From the NCBI GenBank assembly GCA_944326245.1, contig CALVDF010000006.1, positions 1 through 64,000 on the forward strand: 64,000 nt of DNA, read 5' to 3'. The position numbers and the translations under genes are program-made. The notes below the pieces were generated by a model. The model did no database searches and was not told where the DNA came from. It saw only the letters and a list, made by a program, of their open reading frames with translations. This document shows, one piece after another, positions 43,559-51,576 of the stretch. How positions within the stretch are numbered: position 1 is the stretch's first letter; every line of letters starts with the position of its first letter. The DNA comes from an uncultured Bacteroidales bacterium. Lineage in GTDB: Bacteria; Bacteroidota; Bacteroidia; Bacteroidales; UBA932.

Positions 43559-45691
43559 ATGAGAAAAAATATTATTGCCGCCGCTGTTCTGATGCTTGCC
43601 GCTGCCATTCCTGCAGGAGCCTTTGAACAGCAGATGCAATCTCCTTCCGGGGATTTGTCCCTGAGTGTTGAATGCACTTCAGGGATATTGAGCTATTCAT
43701 TGTCATACAAGGGACAGCCTGTGATTTTGCCTGCACGTTTGGGCCTGTACGGCGATGAAGCTGACCTCACTTCCGGTTTTGAAGTTGTGTCCGTAAGCCG
43801 TGATACGGTGGACCTGAGCTGGACTCCGGTGTGGGGAGAGTATTCCAGCGTGCGCGAATACTATCATGAGATGGCCGTCAATCTGGAACAGCCTGCTACA
43901 GGGCGTGTGATGACGGTCCGTTTCCGTCTTTTCGATGACGGACTGGGTTTCCGTTACGAGATTCCGGAGCAGGACCATATCAACTACATCTCCCTGCGCG
44001 ATGAGATTACGGAATTCAATCTGTCCGGAGACCATCTGGCATTCTGTATTCCCGGGGATTACGATACCAACGAGTTTGCGTATTCTACGGCCCGCCTTTC
44101 AGGCATAGGGGACGAGATGGAGCGCAGGCTCGCCAAGAAGACCTACGAGACCAAGGCAGAGGGAGATCTGTCAGTGCAGACACCACTTATGCTCAAGACC
44201 GATGAAGGACTGTACATCAATATCCACGAGGCAGCGCTGGTACACTATGCGGCGATGATTCTGGATGTGAATGACAGTACGTTCATGCTCAAGGCCCATC
44301 TGGTGCCTGACAAAAACGGAGTCAGGGGATATCTTCAGGCTCCTTTCAACTCCCCTTGGAGGACGGTGATCGTGAGTGACGATGCCCGCGATATCCTGGC
44401 ATCGCAGCTGATCTACAATCTCAATGAGCCTTGTGCCATTGAGGACCCTTCATGGATCCGTCCCCAGAAGTTTGTCGGGGTCTGGTGGGAAATGTTCACC
44501 GGGCAGGGCTCCACATGGGCCTACAGTGACTACTATAAGGCCAAGCCTGGTATCACGGATTATTCTTCCCTGACACCCAACGGACATCACGCCGCGAACA
44601 CGGAAAATGTAAAGAAATACATAGATTTCGCGGCGGACCATGGCATCGATGCAGTGCTGGTGGAGGGATGGAACGAAGGTTGGGAGGACTGGGCCTCTTA
44701 CCGTAAGGACAGGCAGTTCCTCTTCGACAAACCCTATCCTGATTTCGACATCGATGAGGTTGCATCGTATGCCCGCTCGCGTGGAGTAAACATGATCATG
44801 CACCATGAGACCGGTTCCAATGCCGCCGATTACGAGTATCAGATGGAAAAGGCTTTCCAGTATATGGTCGACCACGGCTACCATTCGGTCAAGACCGGCT
44901 ATGTAGGATACATAATACCGCGAAGCGAATACCATTCTTCGCAGTGGATGAATGACCACTATATCCGTGTTGCCAGCAAAGCCGCAGACTACGGGATCAT
45001 GGTGGACAGCCATGAGGCAGTGCGTCCTACGGGACTGATGCGTACCTGGCCCAACTGGGTGGCCCAGGAGTCGGCACGTGGTGGTGAATTCGAGTCCATG
45101 GGCGGCAACGACCCTGACCACACCTGCATATTGCCCTTCACCCGTCTGAAAGGTGGCCCGATGGACTATACGCCAGGCCTCTTCCAGACCAAGCTGGACT
45201 ACTATGTGGGCGGAAGCAAGCCTGACGGTCAGGCCGGTACTACCCTCGTGAAGCAGCTGGCACTCTACGTGACCATGCCTTCACCGCTCCAGATGGCATG
45301 CGACCTGCCGGAGAACTATCTCCGTTTCCCTGATGCTTTCCGCTTCATACAGGATGTAGCCTTGAACTGGGACGACTCCTGGTATCTGGAGGCAGAACCG
45401 GGCGACTATATTACCGTGGCCCGCAAGGCCCGCGGAGATCAGGAGTGGTTTGTAGGTGCAGTTACCGACGAGCATGCCAGAGAGGCAGTCATCCCCCTGT
45501 CGTTCCTTCCTGAAGGGAAGTATGAGGCTACAGTGTATGCAGACGGGGAGGATGCTGACTGGAAGGACAATCCGCAGAGCTACCGCATCTATACCAGGAA
45601 GGTAAAGCCTTCCACGACTCTTCGCATTCCCCTGGCTCCGGGAGGAGGCGCAGCAGTGACAATACGTCCGGTGCAACCAAAGAACAATTAA
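43559..45691 (+). CDS. susB: GH97 alpha-glucosidase, SusB-like
   Basis: A 710-residue periplasmic glycoside hydrolase of family 97 with a signal peptide (about 1-21). The N-terminal beta-supersandwich (QSPSGDLSLSVE) is followed by the TIM barrel and a C-terminal beta domain. Characteristic GH97 stretches: YIDFAADHGIDAVLVEGWNEGW, MVDSHEAVRPTGLMRTWPN and GGNDPDHTC--PFTR. The conserved Glu residues in NEGW and SHEAVRPTG fit the inverting members such as SusB, rather than the retaining Asp-type members. It releases glucose from maltooligosaccharides in the periplasm. Confidence 0.93.
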   Translation: MRKNIIAAAVLMLAAAIPAGAFEQQMQSPSGDLSLSVECTSGILSYSLSYKGQPVILPARLGLYGDEADLTSGFEVVSVSRDTVDLSWTPVWGEYSSVREYYHEMAVNLEQPATGRVMTVRFRLFDDGLGFRYEIPEQDHINYISLRDEITEFNLSGDHLAFCIPGDYDTNEFAYSTARLSGIGDEMERRLAKKTYETKAEGDLSVQTPLMLKTDEGLYINIHEAALVHYAAMILDVNDSTFMLKAHLVPDKNGVRGYLQAPFNSPWRTVIVSDDARDILASQLIYNLNEPCAIEDPSWIRPQKFVGVWWEMFTGQGSTWAYSDYYKAKPGITDYSSLTPNGHHAANTENVKKYIDFAADHGIDAVLVEGWNEGWEDWASYRKDRQFLFDKPYPDFDIDEVASYARSRGVNMIMHHETGSNAADYEYQMEKAFQYMVDHGYHSVKTGYVGYIIPRSEYHSSQWMNDHYIRVASKAADYGIMVDSHEAVRPTGLMRTWPNWVAQESARGGEFESMGGNDPDHTCILPFTRLKGGPMDYTPGLFQTKLDYYVGGSKPDGQAGTTLVKQLALYVTMPSPLQMACDLPENYLRFPDAFRFIQDVALNWDDSWYLEAEPGDYITVARKARGDQEWFVGAVTDEHAREAVIPLSFLPEGKYEATVYADGEDADWKDNPQSYRIYTRKVKPSTTLRIPLAPGGGAAVTIRPVQPKNN

Positions 45692-45708
45692 ACTAAAAAT
45701 AAAGCAGT

Positions 45709-47046
45709 ATGAAAGTTATTACAACTATTGCAATTGCAGTATCGGCACTCGCAGCAGCCATTCTTGTCTCTGCTTGTGCAGGCAATGCAGACAAGGAGTC
45801 AAAGACTCCGGAAACCAATGTCATCCATCCCGAGTGGACTGCAGACGCAGTACTGTACGAAGTAAATGTCCGTCAGTACACAAAGGAAGGAACGCTCAAC
45901 GCATTCTCAGAACATCTTCCCAGACTGCAGGAGCTTGGAGTGGATATCCTGTGGTTCATGCCTATATATCCCATAGGAGAGGTGGAGCGCAAGGGAGAAC
46001 TCGGCAGCTACTATTCGATCAGCGACTACAAGGCAGTCAATCCCGAATTCGGAACACTTGAGGATTTCAAGGCAGTAGTGGACAAGGCCCACGGGCTGGG
46101 ATTCAAAGTGATTCTGGACTGGGTCGCAAACCATACTTCCAGGGACCACAAATGGATAGAAGAACATCCCGACTGGTACGTCATGGATGACAGTACCGGC
46201 ACACCTGTCGCCCCGTTTGACTGGACCGATGTGGCAGATCTCAATTATGACAACGCTGACATGCGTGCGGCCATGCTGGATGCCATGACATTCTGGGTAT
46301 CCGAGATAGGGGTGGACGGCTTCCGTTGCGATGTGGCCCATGAGGTGCCTGTGGACTTCTGGAATGATGCTGTAGCATCCCTCCGTGCGATCCGTCCGGA
46401 TCTGTTCATGCTTGCCGAGGCTGAGAAACCCGAACTGATGACGGATGCTTTCGATGCCTATTACGGCTGGTCCAACCATGCATTCATGAACAAGCTTGCC
46501 CAGGGCAAGGCTACTGCATCCGAATATGCCGACTACCGTGTAAAGCACGCCGGCGAGTTTCCTGCAGCAAGTATTGAAATGAACTTCACTTCCAACCATG
46601 ACGAGAATTCGTGGAGCGGTACTGAGTTCGAAAGGATGGGGGACGCTGTCCGCCAGTTTGCTGCCCTGACCTTTGCTGAGCCGGGTATGCCCTTGATATA
46701 CAGCGGGCAGGAAGTCGGCAACGACAATTCCCTCGAGTTCTTCACCCGTGACCCTCTTGAATGGAATGACCGCGGTAATTTCACTCAATTCTATAAGGAC
46801 CTGATTGCCATGAGGGATGCGCATCCTTCGATGTATGCACCGCGTGAGGGAGCTCCCATGGTGATACTTGCCAACGACAGGCCGGAGCAGGTATTTGCAT
46901 TCGAGCGCAGACTTGCCGACGGCAGCGACGGGTTTGCGGCTGTATTCAATTTCTCGGCAGAGGAGGTTACCGTTACCGTATCTGAAGGCAGTATTGCCGG
47001 CAAAACCTATACTATCCCCGCCCATGGCTATGAATTTGTGTTTTAG
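45709..47046 (+). CDS. GH13 alpha-amylase-like lipoprotein
   Basis: A 445-residue lipoprotein (VSAC, C23). A compact GH13 enzyme: D208 (GFRCDVAHE), E237 (MLAEAEKPE) and D298 (SNHDENSW). The B domain is short, and the VNVRQYTKEG-F start and small C-domain match the Bacteroidota alpha-glucosidase/amylase group often found with susCD. No member of the classic B. thetaiotaomicron sus operon corresponds to it, so it is an added activity, perhaps acting on short or branched maltodextrins. Confidence 0.88.
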   Translation: MKVITTIAIAVSALAAAILVSACAGNADKESKTPETNVIHPEWTADAVLYEVNVRQYTKEGTLNAFSEHLPRLQELGVDILWFMPIYPIGEVERKGELGSYYSISDYKAVNPEFGTLEDFKAVVDKAHGLGFKVILDWVANHTSRDHKWIEEHPDWYVMDDSTGTPVAPFDWTDVADLNYDNADMRAAMLDAMTFWVSEIGVDGFRCDVAHEVPVDFWNDAVASLRAIRPDLFMLAEAEKPELMTDAFDAYYGWSNHAFMNKLAQGKATASEYADYRVKHAGEFPAASIEMNFTSNHDENSWSGTEFERMGDAVRQFAALTFAEPGMPLIYSGQEVGNDNSLEFFTRDPLEWNDRGNFTQFYKDLIAMRDAHPSMYAPREGAPMVILANDRPEQVFAFERRLADGSDGFAAVFNFSAEEVTVTVSEGSIAGKTYTIPAHGYEFVF

Positions 47047-47069
47047 TCTTTGAAAATTTCAGTTGAATT

Positions 47070-49016
47070 ATGAAGAAAACCCTACTGACAACCATTATGG
47101 CGGCCCTTGGACTTTCGTCCATGGCCTCTGCCGCCGGTACCGGTGAAGGATTGCGGGTAGAGCCTCCTTGCTGGTGGACCGGAATGGAGACCCCGCTGAC
47201 ACTTATGCTTCATGCACCGGGCCTGTCCGGAGCCGGAGTAAGTGTGGCTTCAGACGGAATTACTGTGAAGGCCGTACATTATGCCGAAAGTCCGAACTAC
47301 CTGTTCGTAGATCTTGAAATAGCAGACAATCTTGCGCCTGGTGAATATGAATTTACCATCAATTATCCTGACGGAAAGACGGAAACCTTTGCATACAGCA
47401 TTGCCCAAAGAAGAGAGGGGTCCCGTGATAGAGAGGGCTTCGGTCCTGCCGATGTCGTCTATCTGCTTATGCCTGACCGTTTTGCCAACGGAGACAAAAA
47501 GAATGATTCCTCACCTTTGACAGCCGAAAAAGGCAACCGCAAGCTGCCAGGAGGCCGCCACGGCGGTGACCTGCAGGGCATCATGGATCATCTGGACTAT
47601 CTGGCCGACCTTGGCATCACCGCCATATGGCCTACTCCCATTACACTGGACAACGAGCCGACATATTCCTACCATGGGTACGCCTGTGCCGACTACTATC
47701 AGATCGACCCCAGATACGGTTCCAACGAGCTGTACCGCTCCCTGGTGGCGGCTGCACATGAGAAAGGTATCAAGTTCATTCAGGATATCGTACCTAACCA
47801 CAGCGGAACTGCACACTGGTGGTACAACGATCTTCCTTTCCAGGACTGGATCCATCAGCATCCAGTCTTTACCCGTTCCAATTATGCCATGTCCGGACAT
47901 TCAGATCCCCATGCTGCCAAGACGGATATCGATGCCTGCGTGACGGGTTGGTTCGACACGTCGATGCCGGACATGAACCTGAGCAACCCTTACTGCCTGC
48001 AGTATTATATCCAGCTGGCTGTATGGTGGATAGAATATGCGGATCTGGACGGTATCCGCGTAGATACGTATCCCTATACCCGCAAGGAAGACATATCCGC
48101 ATGGACAGCAGGCATTCTCAAGGAGTTCCCCAACTTCACCCTTGTAGGGGAATGCTGGTTCCACAATGCGCAGCAGATCGCCTACTGGGAAGGTTGCAGG
48201 ACGGCTGACGGCGGATTCAAGACCAATGCGGACGGATACACGTCACATCTGCCCATGGTTATGGATTTTGCCCTTACCGATGCCATCTCAGAGGCATTCT
48301 CGCAGAATGAAAATCCTGGATATGATGGCGGTATGAAACTCGTATACAATTCGCTTTCCTTGGATTTTGCCTACTACAATCCTTACAATCTGCTGATATT
48401 CATCACCAACCACGACATGGAGCGTCCGGCCATACGTTTCGGTACCTACAAGGATTCCGACGAGACTGTCCTGGCGCGTATGAAGAATGCAGCCACACTG
48501 CTTCTGACCATGCGTGGCGTGCCCCAGTGGTATTACGGGGATGAAATCCTTATGCACGGACCGGAGGAGATGGTAGGCAAGGGAGATGCATGGTGGAGAA
48601 CGGACTTCCCCGGCGGCTGGTCCTCCGACAAGACGGATGCCTTTACGTCAGCCGGACGTACCGATCTGCAGAACATGATGTTTGACCATACCCGCACTTT
48701 GATGCAGTGGAGAAAGACCTCAGAGGCTGTAACCGCAGGAAAACTTATGCATTTCATGCCATCCGGGGATCTGTCCAACACCTATGTCTACTTCCGCTAC
48801 ACTCCTGACTTCAAGGATCTCGTGATGGTAATAATCAACAACGGTGTCGAACCGGTATCCATCGACTGGAACCATTACTCCGAGATATTCGACGGTGCGT
48901 CCGCTGCCCTCGGGACAGAGGAGTTCACCGGAACAGACATCCTCACCGGATCGACGGTTGCCCGTAGTCAGGAACTTGAAGTACCTGGAATGACATCCAT
49001 GGTCATTCAGTTCTGA
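47070..49016 (+). CDS. susA: GH13 neopullulanase/cyclomaltodextrinase, SusA-like
   Basis: A 648-residue periplasmic enzyme with a signal peptide (about 1-22). An N-terminal immunoglobulin-like cyclomaltodextrinase domain (about 25-115) precedes the barrel. Catalytic residues D332 (GIRVDTYPY), E361 (VGECWFHN) and D449 (TNHDMERP). Residues MPDRFANGDKKND and RHGGDLQGI--HLDYL are standard for the SusA/NeoPul group. It degrades cyclodextrins, pullulan-type and linear oligosaccharides inside the periplasm. Last gene of the starch operon, 24 bp after the GH13 lipoprotein gene. Confidence 0.94.
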   Translation: MKKTLLTTIMAALGLSSMASAAGTGEGLRVEPPCWWTGMETPLTLMLHAPGLSGAGVSVASDGITVKAVHYAESPNYLFVDLEIADNLAPGEYEFTINYPDGKTETFAYSIAQRREGSRDREGFGPADVVYLLMPDRFANGDKKNDSSPLTAEKGNRKLPGGRHGGDLQGIMDHLDYLADLGITAIWPTPITLDNEPTYSYHGYACADYYQIDPRYGSNELYRSLVAAAHEKGIKFIQDIVPNHSGTAHWWYNDLPFQDWIHQHPVFTRSNYAMSGHSDPHAAKTDIDACVTGWFDTSMPDMNLSNPYCLQYYIQLAVWWIEYADLDGIRVDTYPYTRKEDISAWTAGILKEFPNFTLVGECWFHNAQQIAYWEGCRTADGGFKTNADGYTSHLPMVMDFALTDAISEAFSQNENPGYDGGMKLVYNSLSLDFAYYNPYNLLIFITNHDMERPAIRFGTYKDSDETVLARMKNAATLLLTMRGVPQWYYGDEILMHGPEEMVGKGDAWWRTDFPGGWSSDKTDAFTSAGRTDLQNMMFDHTRTLMQWRKTSEAVTAGKLMHFMPSGDLSNTYVYFRYTPDFKDLVMVIINNGVEPVSIDWNHYSEIFDGASAALGTEEFTGTDILTGSTVARSQELEVPGMTSMVIQF

Positions 49017-49134
49017 CGCTGGCGTGTGTCCGGCGATGTGTCCGGCACATACACCACTGCCTCGCATACGCCGCTATCCCGCATACGCGATTGCCTGAAT
49101 GCTGGTAGAATGTTAAATGCGGAAGAATGATTCA

Positions 49135-49188
49135 TTGCCGCCTGGGAAGCACCTGTGCATGTACACAGCCGTCCCGGGCGGCAATTTT
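49135..49188 (+). terminator. strong terminator of the starch operon
   Basis: A 13-bp stem, TTGCCGCCTGGGA (49135-49147) with TCCCGGGCGGCAA (49172-49184), one G-T pair, encloses an inner hairpin CTGTG/CACAG, followed by TTTTAT. It lies about 120 bp past the susA stop. Confidence 0.8.
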
Positions 49189-49200
49189 ATATCCGTACCC

Positions 49201-49276
49201 GTATCCAGGCCCCGTCTTCAGACTCCGTATCCGGGCCCCGTCTTCAGACTCCGTATCCGGGCCCGTCTTCAGATCC
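49201..49276. repeat. three tandem 26-bp units
   Basis: Units GTATCC(A/G)GGCCCCGTCTTCAGACTCC begin at 49201, 49227 and 49253; the last is 25 bp and diverges at its end. Overlapping long open frames in all three plus frames here reflect stop-poor GC-rich DNA, not genes. Confidence 0.85.
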
Positions 49277-49390
49277 TGTCTACATGGAGCCTGCATCTCC
49301 CTCAGTCCCATTGGCCTTTTCCTTCACCGGTCCGCTTTACATCAGGCTTTTTCATGTCCGTTTTCATCTCCCATCACTGCAGATCGCTTC

Positions 49391-49557
49391 GTCCACACCG
49401 CCCACAATTCCGCCTTTTGTGGGCGTTGTGGCAGCGCCCGGGAACAGCAGTCGTGCCCAGAATGGCCTCTCGCGGCACCCGGCCTGCATCGCTCGGTCCA
49501 CACCGCCCACTATCCGGCCTTTTGTGGGCGTTGTGGCAGCGCCCGGGAACAGCAGTC
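49391..49557. repeat. 62-bp direct repeat with nested inverted repeats, 105-bp period
   Basis: Copies 49391-49452 and 49496-49557 differ at three positions by eye; the following 27 or so bases of each are also similar, giving a 105-bp unit. Copy 1 holds the hairpin CGCCCACAA / TTGTGGGCG (9 bp); in copy 2 the stem is 7 bp. GGGCG downstream can instead pair with CGCCC 9 nt further on, so two foldings compete. Confidence 0.8.
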
Positions 49558-50266
49558 CCGTCCAGAAGTGCCTCCAGCAGCACATGCTTGTGGCAGGCGG
49601 TAAGAGCCACCTTCAGGATGCCGGATGGATTAACTGACGATTCGTATGGCTGGTATGGCTGGTATGGCTGCATGCTGGCGGGACAGGCATGGTCTATAGA
49701 TGGCATATAGGCATTAAATGTTGTAGCACGGGAGTACTGTTCGCTTGAAACTGCTTGATTTTAAGGTATGCCAAGCTTTTCAAGCCGGTTTAGGTCTCCC
49801 GTGGGGAAGGTGTGCAGGTTTATTGGATATTAAGTTGAGTTGTCTATATCCAGTGCACTGTATGAAATCGATCTGTACTGAAGAACGGTATTTTGGGGTG
49901 GATCTGGTGCGTTGTCTGACATCAACAAAGCAAAACAGCATACATGGTCGAGGAAATGGCATCTGCTTTCCCGCGAGAACGTGGTTTCAGGAATATCCGA
50001 AGATTTGCCGGGGAGTTGTTTAACAGGAAAGTTCGGTTTTTGGGAAGTGCTTTACCTTCAATAATATATAAAAATTGTGATTGCCCTGATGCCATTTGAA
50101 AACCCAATCAGGCAAGTTTGTAGGTTGATAATCCCGTGATAATCAGCATGTGCGACGGGAAGAAAATTGCCTGTTACGCAGACATATGGGCTCCGGCGGG
50201 CTCAGACGTGTTCCGGCGGGTTCGGGCGGAATTTCCGGTAGGCTATGGATGTTCCTGTCCGGAATG
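49558..50266. other. gene-free spacer before the namZ stop
   Basis: 49558-49690 ends the GC-rich repeat island and includes three TATGGCTGG units near 49645-49670. From about 49700 to 50140 the DNA is AT-richer; short open frames (for example 49745-50023 on the plus strand and 49922-50107 on the minus strand) have no recognisable product. 50170-50235 is GC-rich with repeated TCCGGCGGG. Apart from the hairpin at 50081-50115 nothing can be named. Confidence 0.5.
50069..50115 (-). terminator. possible terminator downstream of namZ
   Basis: On the minus strand TTGCCTGAT (50115-50107) pairs with ATCAGGGCAA (50090-50081) with one bulged base, then TTTTT follows at about 50075. It is about 150 bp past the namZ stop, so the assignment is tentative. 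Confidence 0.45.
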
Positions 50267-51559
50267 TCACTTGTAGAGGTAGTATTTTTCGGCGAGTTTG
50301 CGGAACTCAGCGGCGAAGCCGTACCAGATGGAGGAGATGTCTTCGAATCTGTACCTCCGGGAGAAAGCTGTGCGGACTTCTTCGGTCCCGGTGACCTTGT
50401 CGAACATCCGTAGTCGGGAAGCAGCGGCTTTGGCAAAGGGGGCGAATCCTGGAATCATTTCGTGCAGGACCTGCATGACGTAGAACTGTATTTCGGAGAG
50501 TCTTGCAGCGTTGAAGTCGGTTATGTAGATCTGTACTCCGCCTATTTCCCGGCCTTTGAGGGAGCCGTAGAACGGGGTGGCATATATCGGGCGGAAAAGG
50601 ACACCTGGCAGATAGAGGGTGTTGAGGCGGGATGCGAGTACATCCGCATCCATTCCTTCGCATGCGATCATCCCGAAGGGAAGGGTATAGCCTACTCCGA
50701 TGGAGACTACTCCCAGTTCTCCGAGAATGCCTGTTGCGGGATACAGGTATGCGGCATCCACCGTCGGGATGTGGGGGGAGGACGGTACCCAAAGCAGTCC
50801 GGTGGCGCTGAAGTCCATGTCCCTTGTCCATCCTTCCATGGGTACCACCGTGAGTCTGCATTTGACTGTTGAGTCCTGTCCGCGGGAGTCTTTGACGGTA
50901 AGCATTCCTTCTTCGTTGAGCAGGGTCGCGAGCTCTCCGCAGGTGAGGCCGTAGATATAGGGAATGTCGTATTGTCCTACAAAGGAGATTAGTGAGTCTT
51001 CTACTCCAGGCCCTTCAATCTTCAGACCGCCGAGGGGATTGGGGCGGTCCAGGATAATCATTTCCACCCCTTCGCAGGCGGCTACCTTCATGACGTTGCC
51101 CATGGTACTGATGTAGGTGTAGGAACGGCAGCCTATGTCCTGTATGTCGTAGACAATGGCGTCAAGGCCTTGGAACTGCTCTGCAGATGGCAGGCGGGTC
51201 TTGCCGTACAGGGAAAAGATCGGAACTCCGGTGCTGGGGTCTACTGCCTGCCCCTCTATGTGCTCTCCGGCATGGGCGTTGCCTCTGACTCCGTGTTCCG
51301 GTCCGAAAAGTGCAACCAGTTCCACTCCCGGGGCGCTGTTCAGTACGTCGATTGTGGAGTTGAGGTAGCGGTCGACGCCGGTAGGGTTGGTCACCAGACC
51401 TATGCGTTTGCCTTGCAGCTGGGCAAATCCGTTGGATTCGAGTACATCGATGCCTGTCCGGACCCTCTGTGCAGATGCTGTGGGGGCCATTGTGATTTCA
51501 AGTGCGGCAATCAGGGCCGCTACTGTCAGAATGATTGTTGTTCTGTATGATGATGTCAT
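50267..51559 (-). CDS. namZ: DUF1343 exo-beta-N-acetylmuramidase NamZ-like (GH171)
   Basis: A 430-residue exported protein (signal peptide about 1-30). It matches the DUF1343 family throughout: GIDVLESNGFAQLQGKRIGLVTNPTG, FGPEHGVRG-AHAGE, SLYG, AIVYDIQDIGCRSYTY, ILDRPNPLGG and, near the C-terminus, YATPFYGSLKG. The B. subtilis member, NamZ, removes terminal MurNAc from peptidoglycan fragments. It follows an antiporter by 17 bp; an AmpG-like permease lies 3 kb away on the other strand, suggesting cell-wall sugar recovery. Confidence 0.88.
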   Translation of the reverse strand: MTSSYRTTIILTVAALIAALEITMAPTASAQRVRTGIDVLESNGFAQLQGKRIGLVTNPTGVDRYLNSTIDVLNSAPGVELVALFGPEHGVRGNAHAGEHIEGQAVDPSTGVPIFSLYGKTRLPSAEQFQGLDAIVYDIQDIGCRSYTYISTMGNVMKVAACEGVEMIILDRPNPLGGLKIEGPGVEDSLISFVGQYDIPYIYGLTCGELATLLNEEGMLTVKDSRGQDSTVKCRLTVVPMEGWTRDMDFSATGLLWVPSSPHIPTVDAAYLYPATGILGELGVVSIGVGYTLPFGMIACEGMDADVLASRLNTLYLPGVLFRPIYATPFYGSLKGREIGGVQIYITDFNAARLSEIQFYVMQVLHEMIPGFAPFAKAAASRLRMFDKVTGTEEVRTAFSRRYRFEDISSIWYGFAAEFRKLAEKYYLYK

Positions 51560-51576
51560 GTCTTTGAAAGGCTTTG

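Noticed and set aside
45907..47025. 372-codon frame antisense to the GH13 lipoprotein gene
   Set aside because: Shadow frame; the plus-strand product has all three catalytic residues.
49117..49710. Three overlapping plus-strand frames of 158-197 codons
   Set aside because: All three frames are open at once, caused by GC-rich repeats poor in stop codons; products are repetitive and unrecognisable.
49745..50023. 92-codon plus-strand frame in the AT-richer part of the island
   Set aside because: Cysteine-scattered sequence without domain or signal peptide; opposing frames of equal quality on the minus strand. A decayed gene cannot be excluded.
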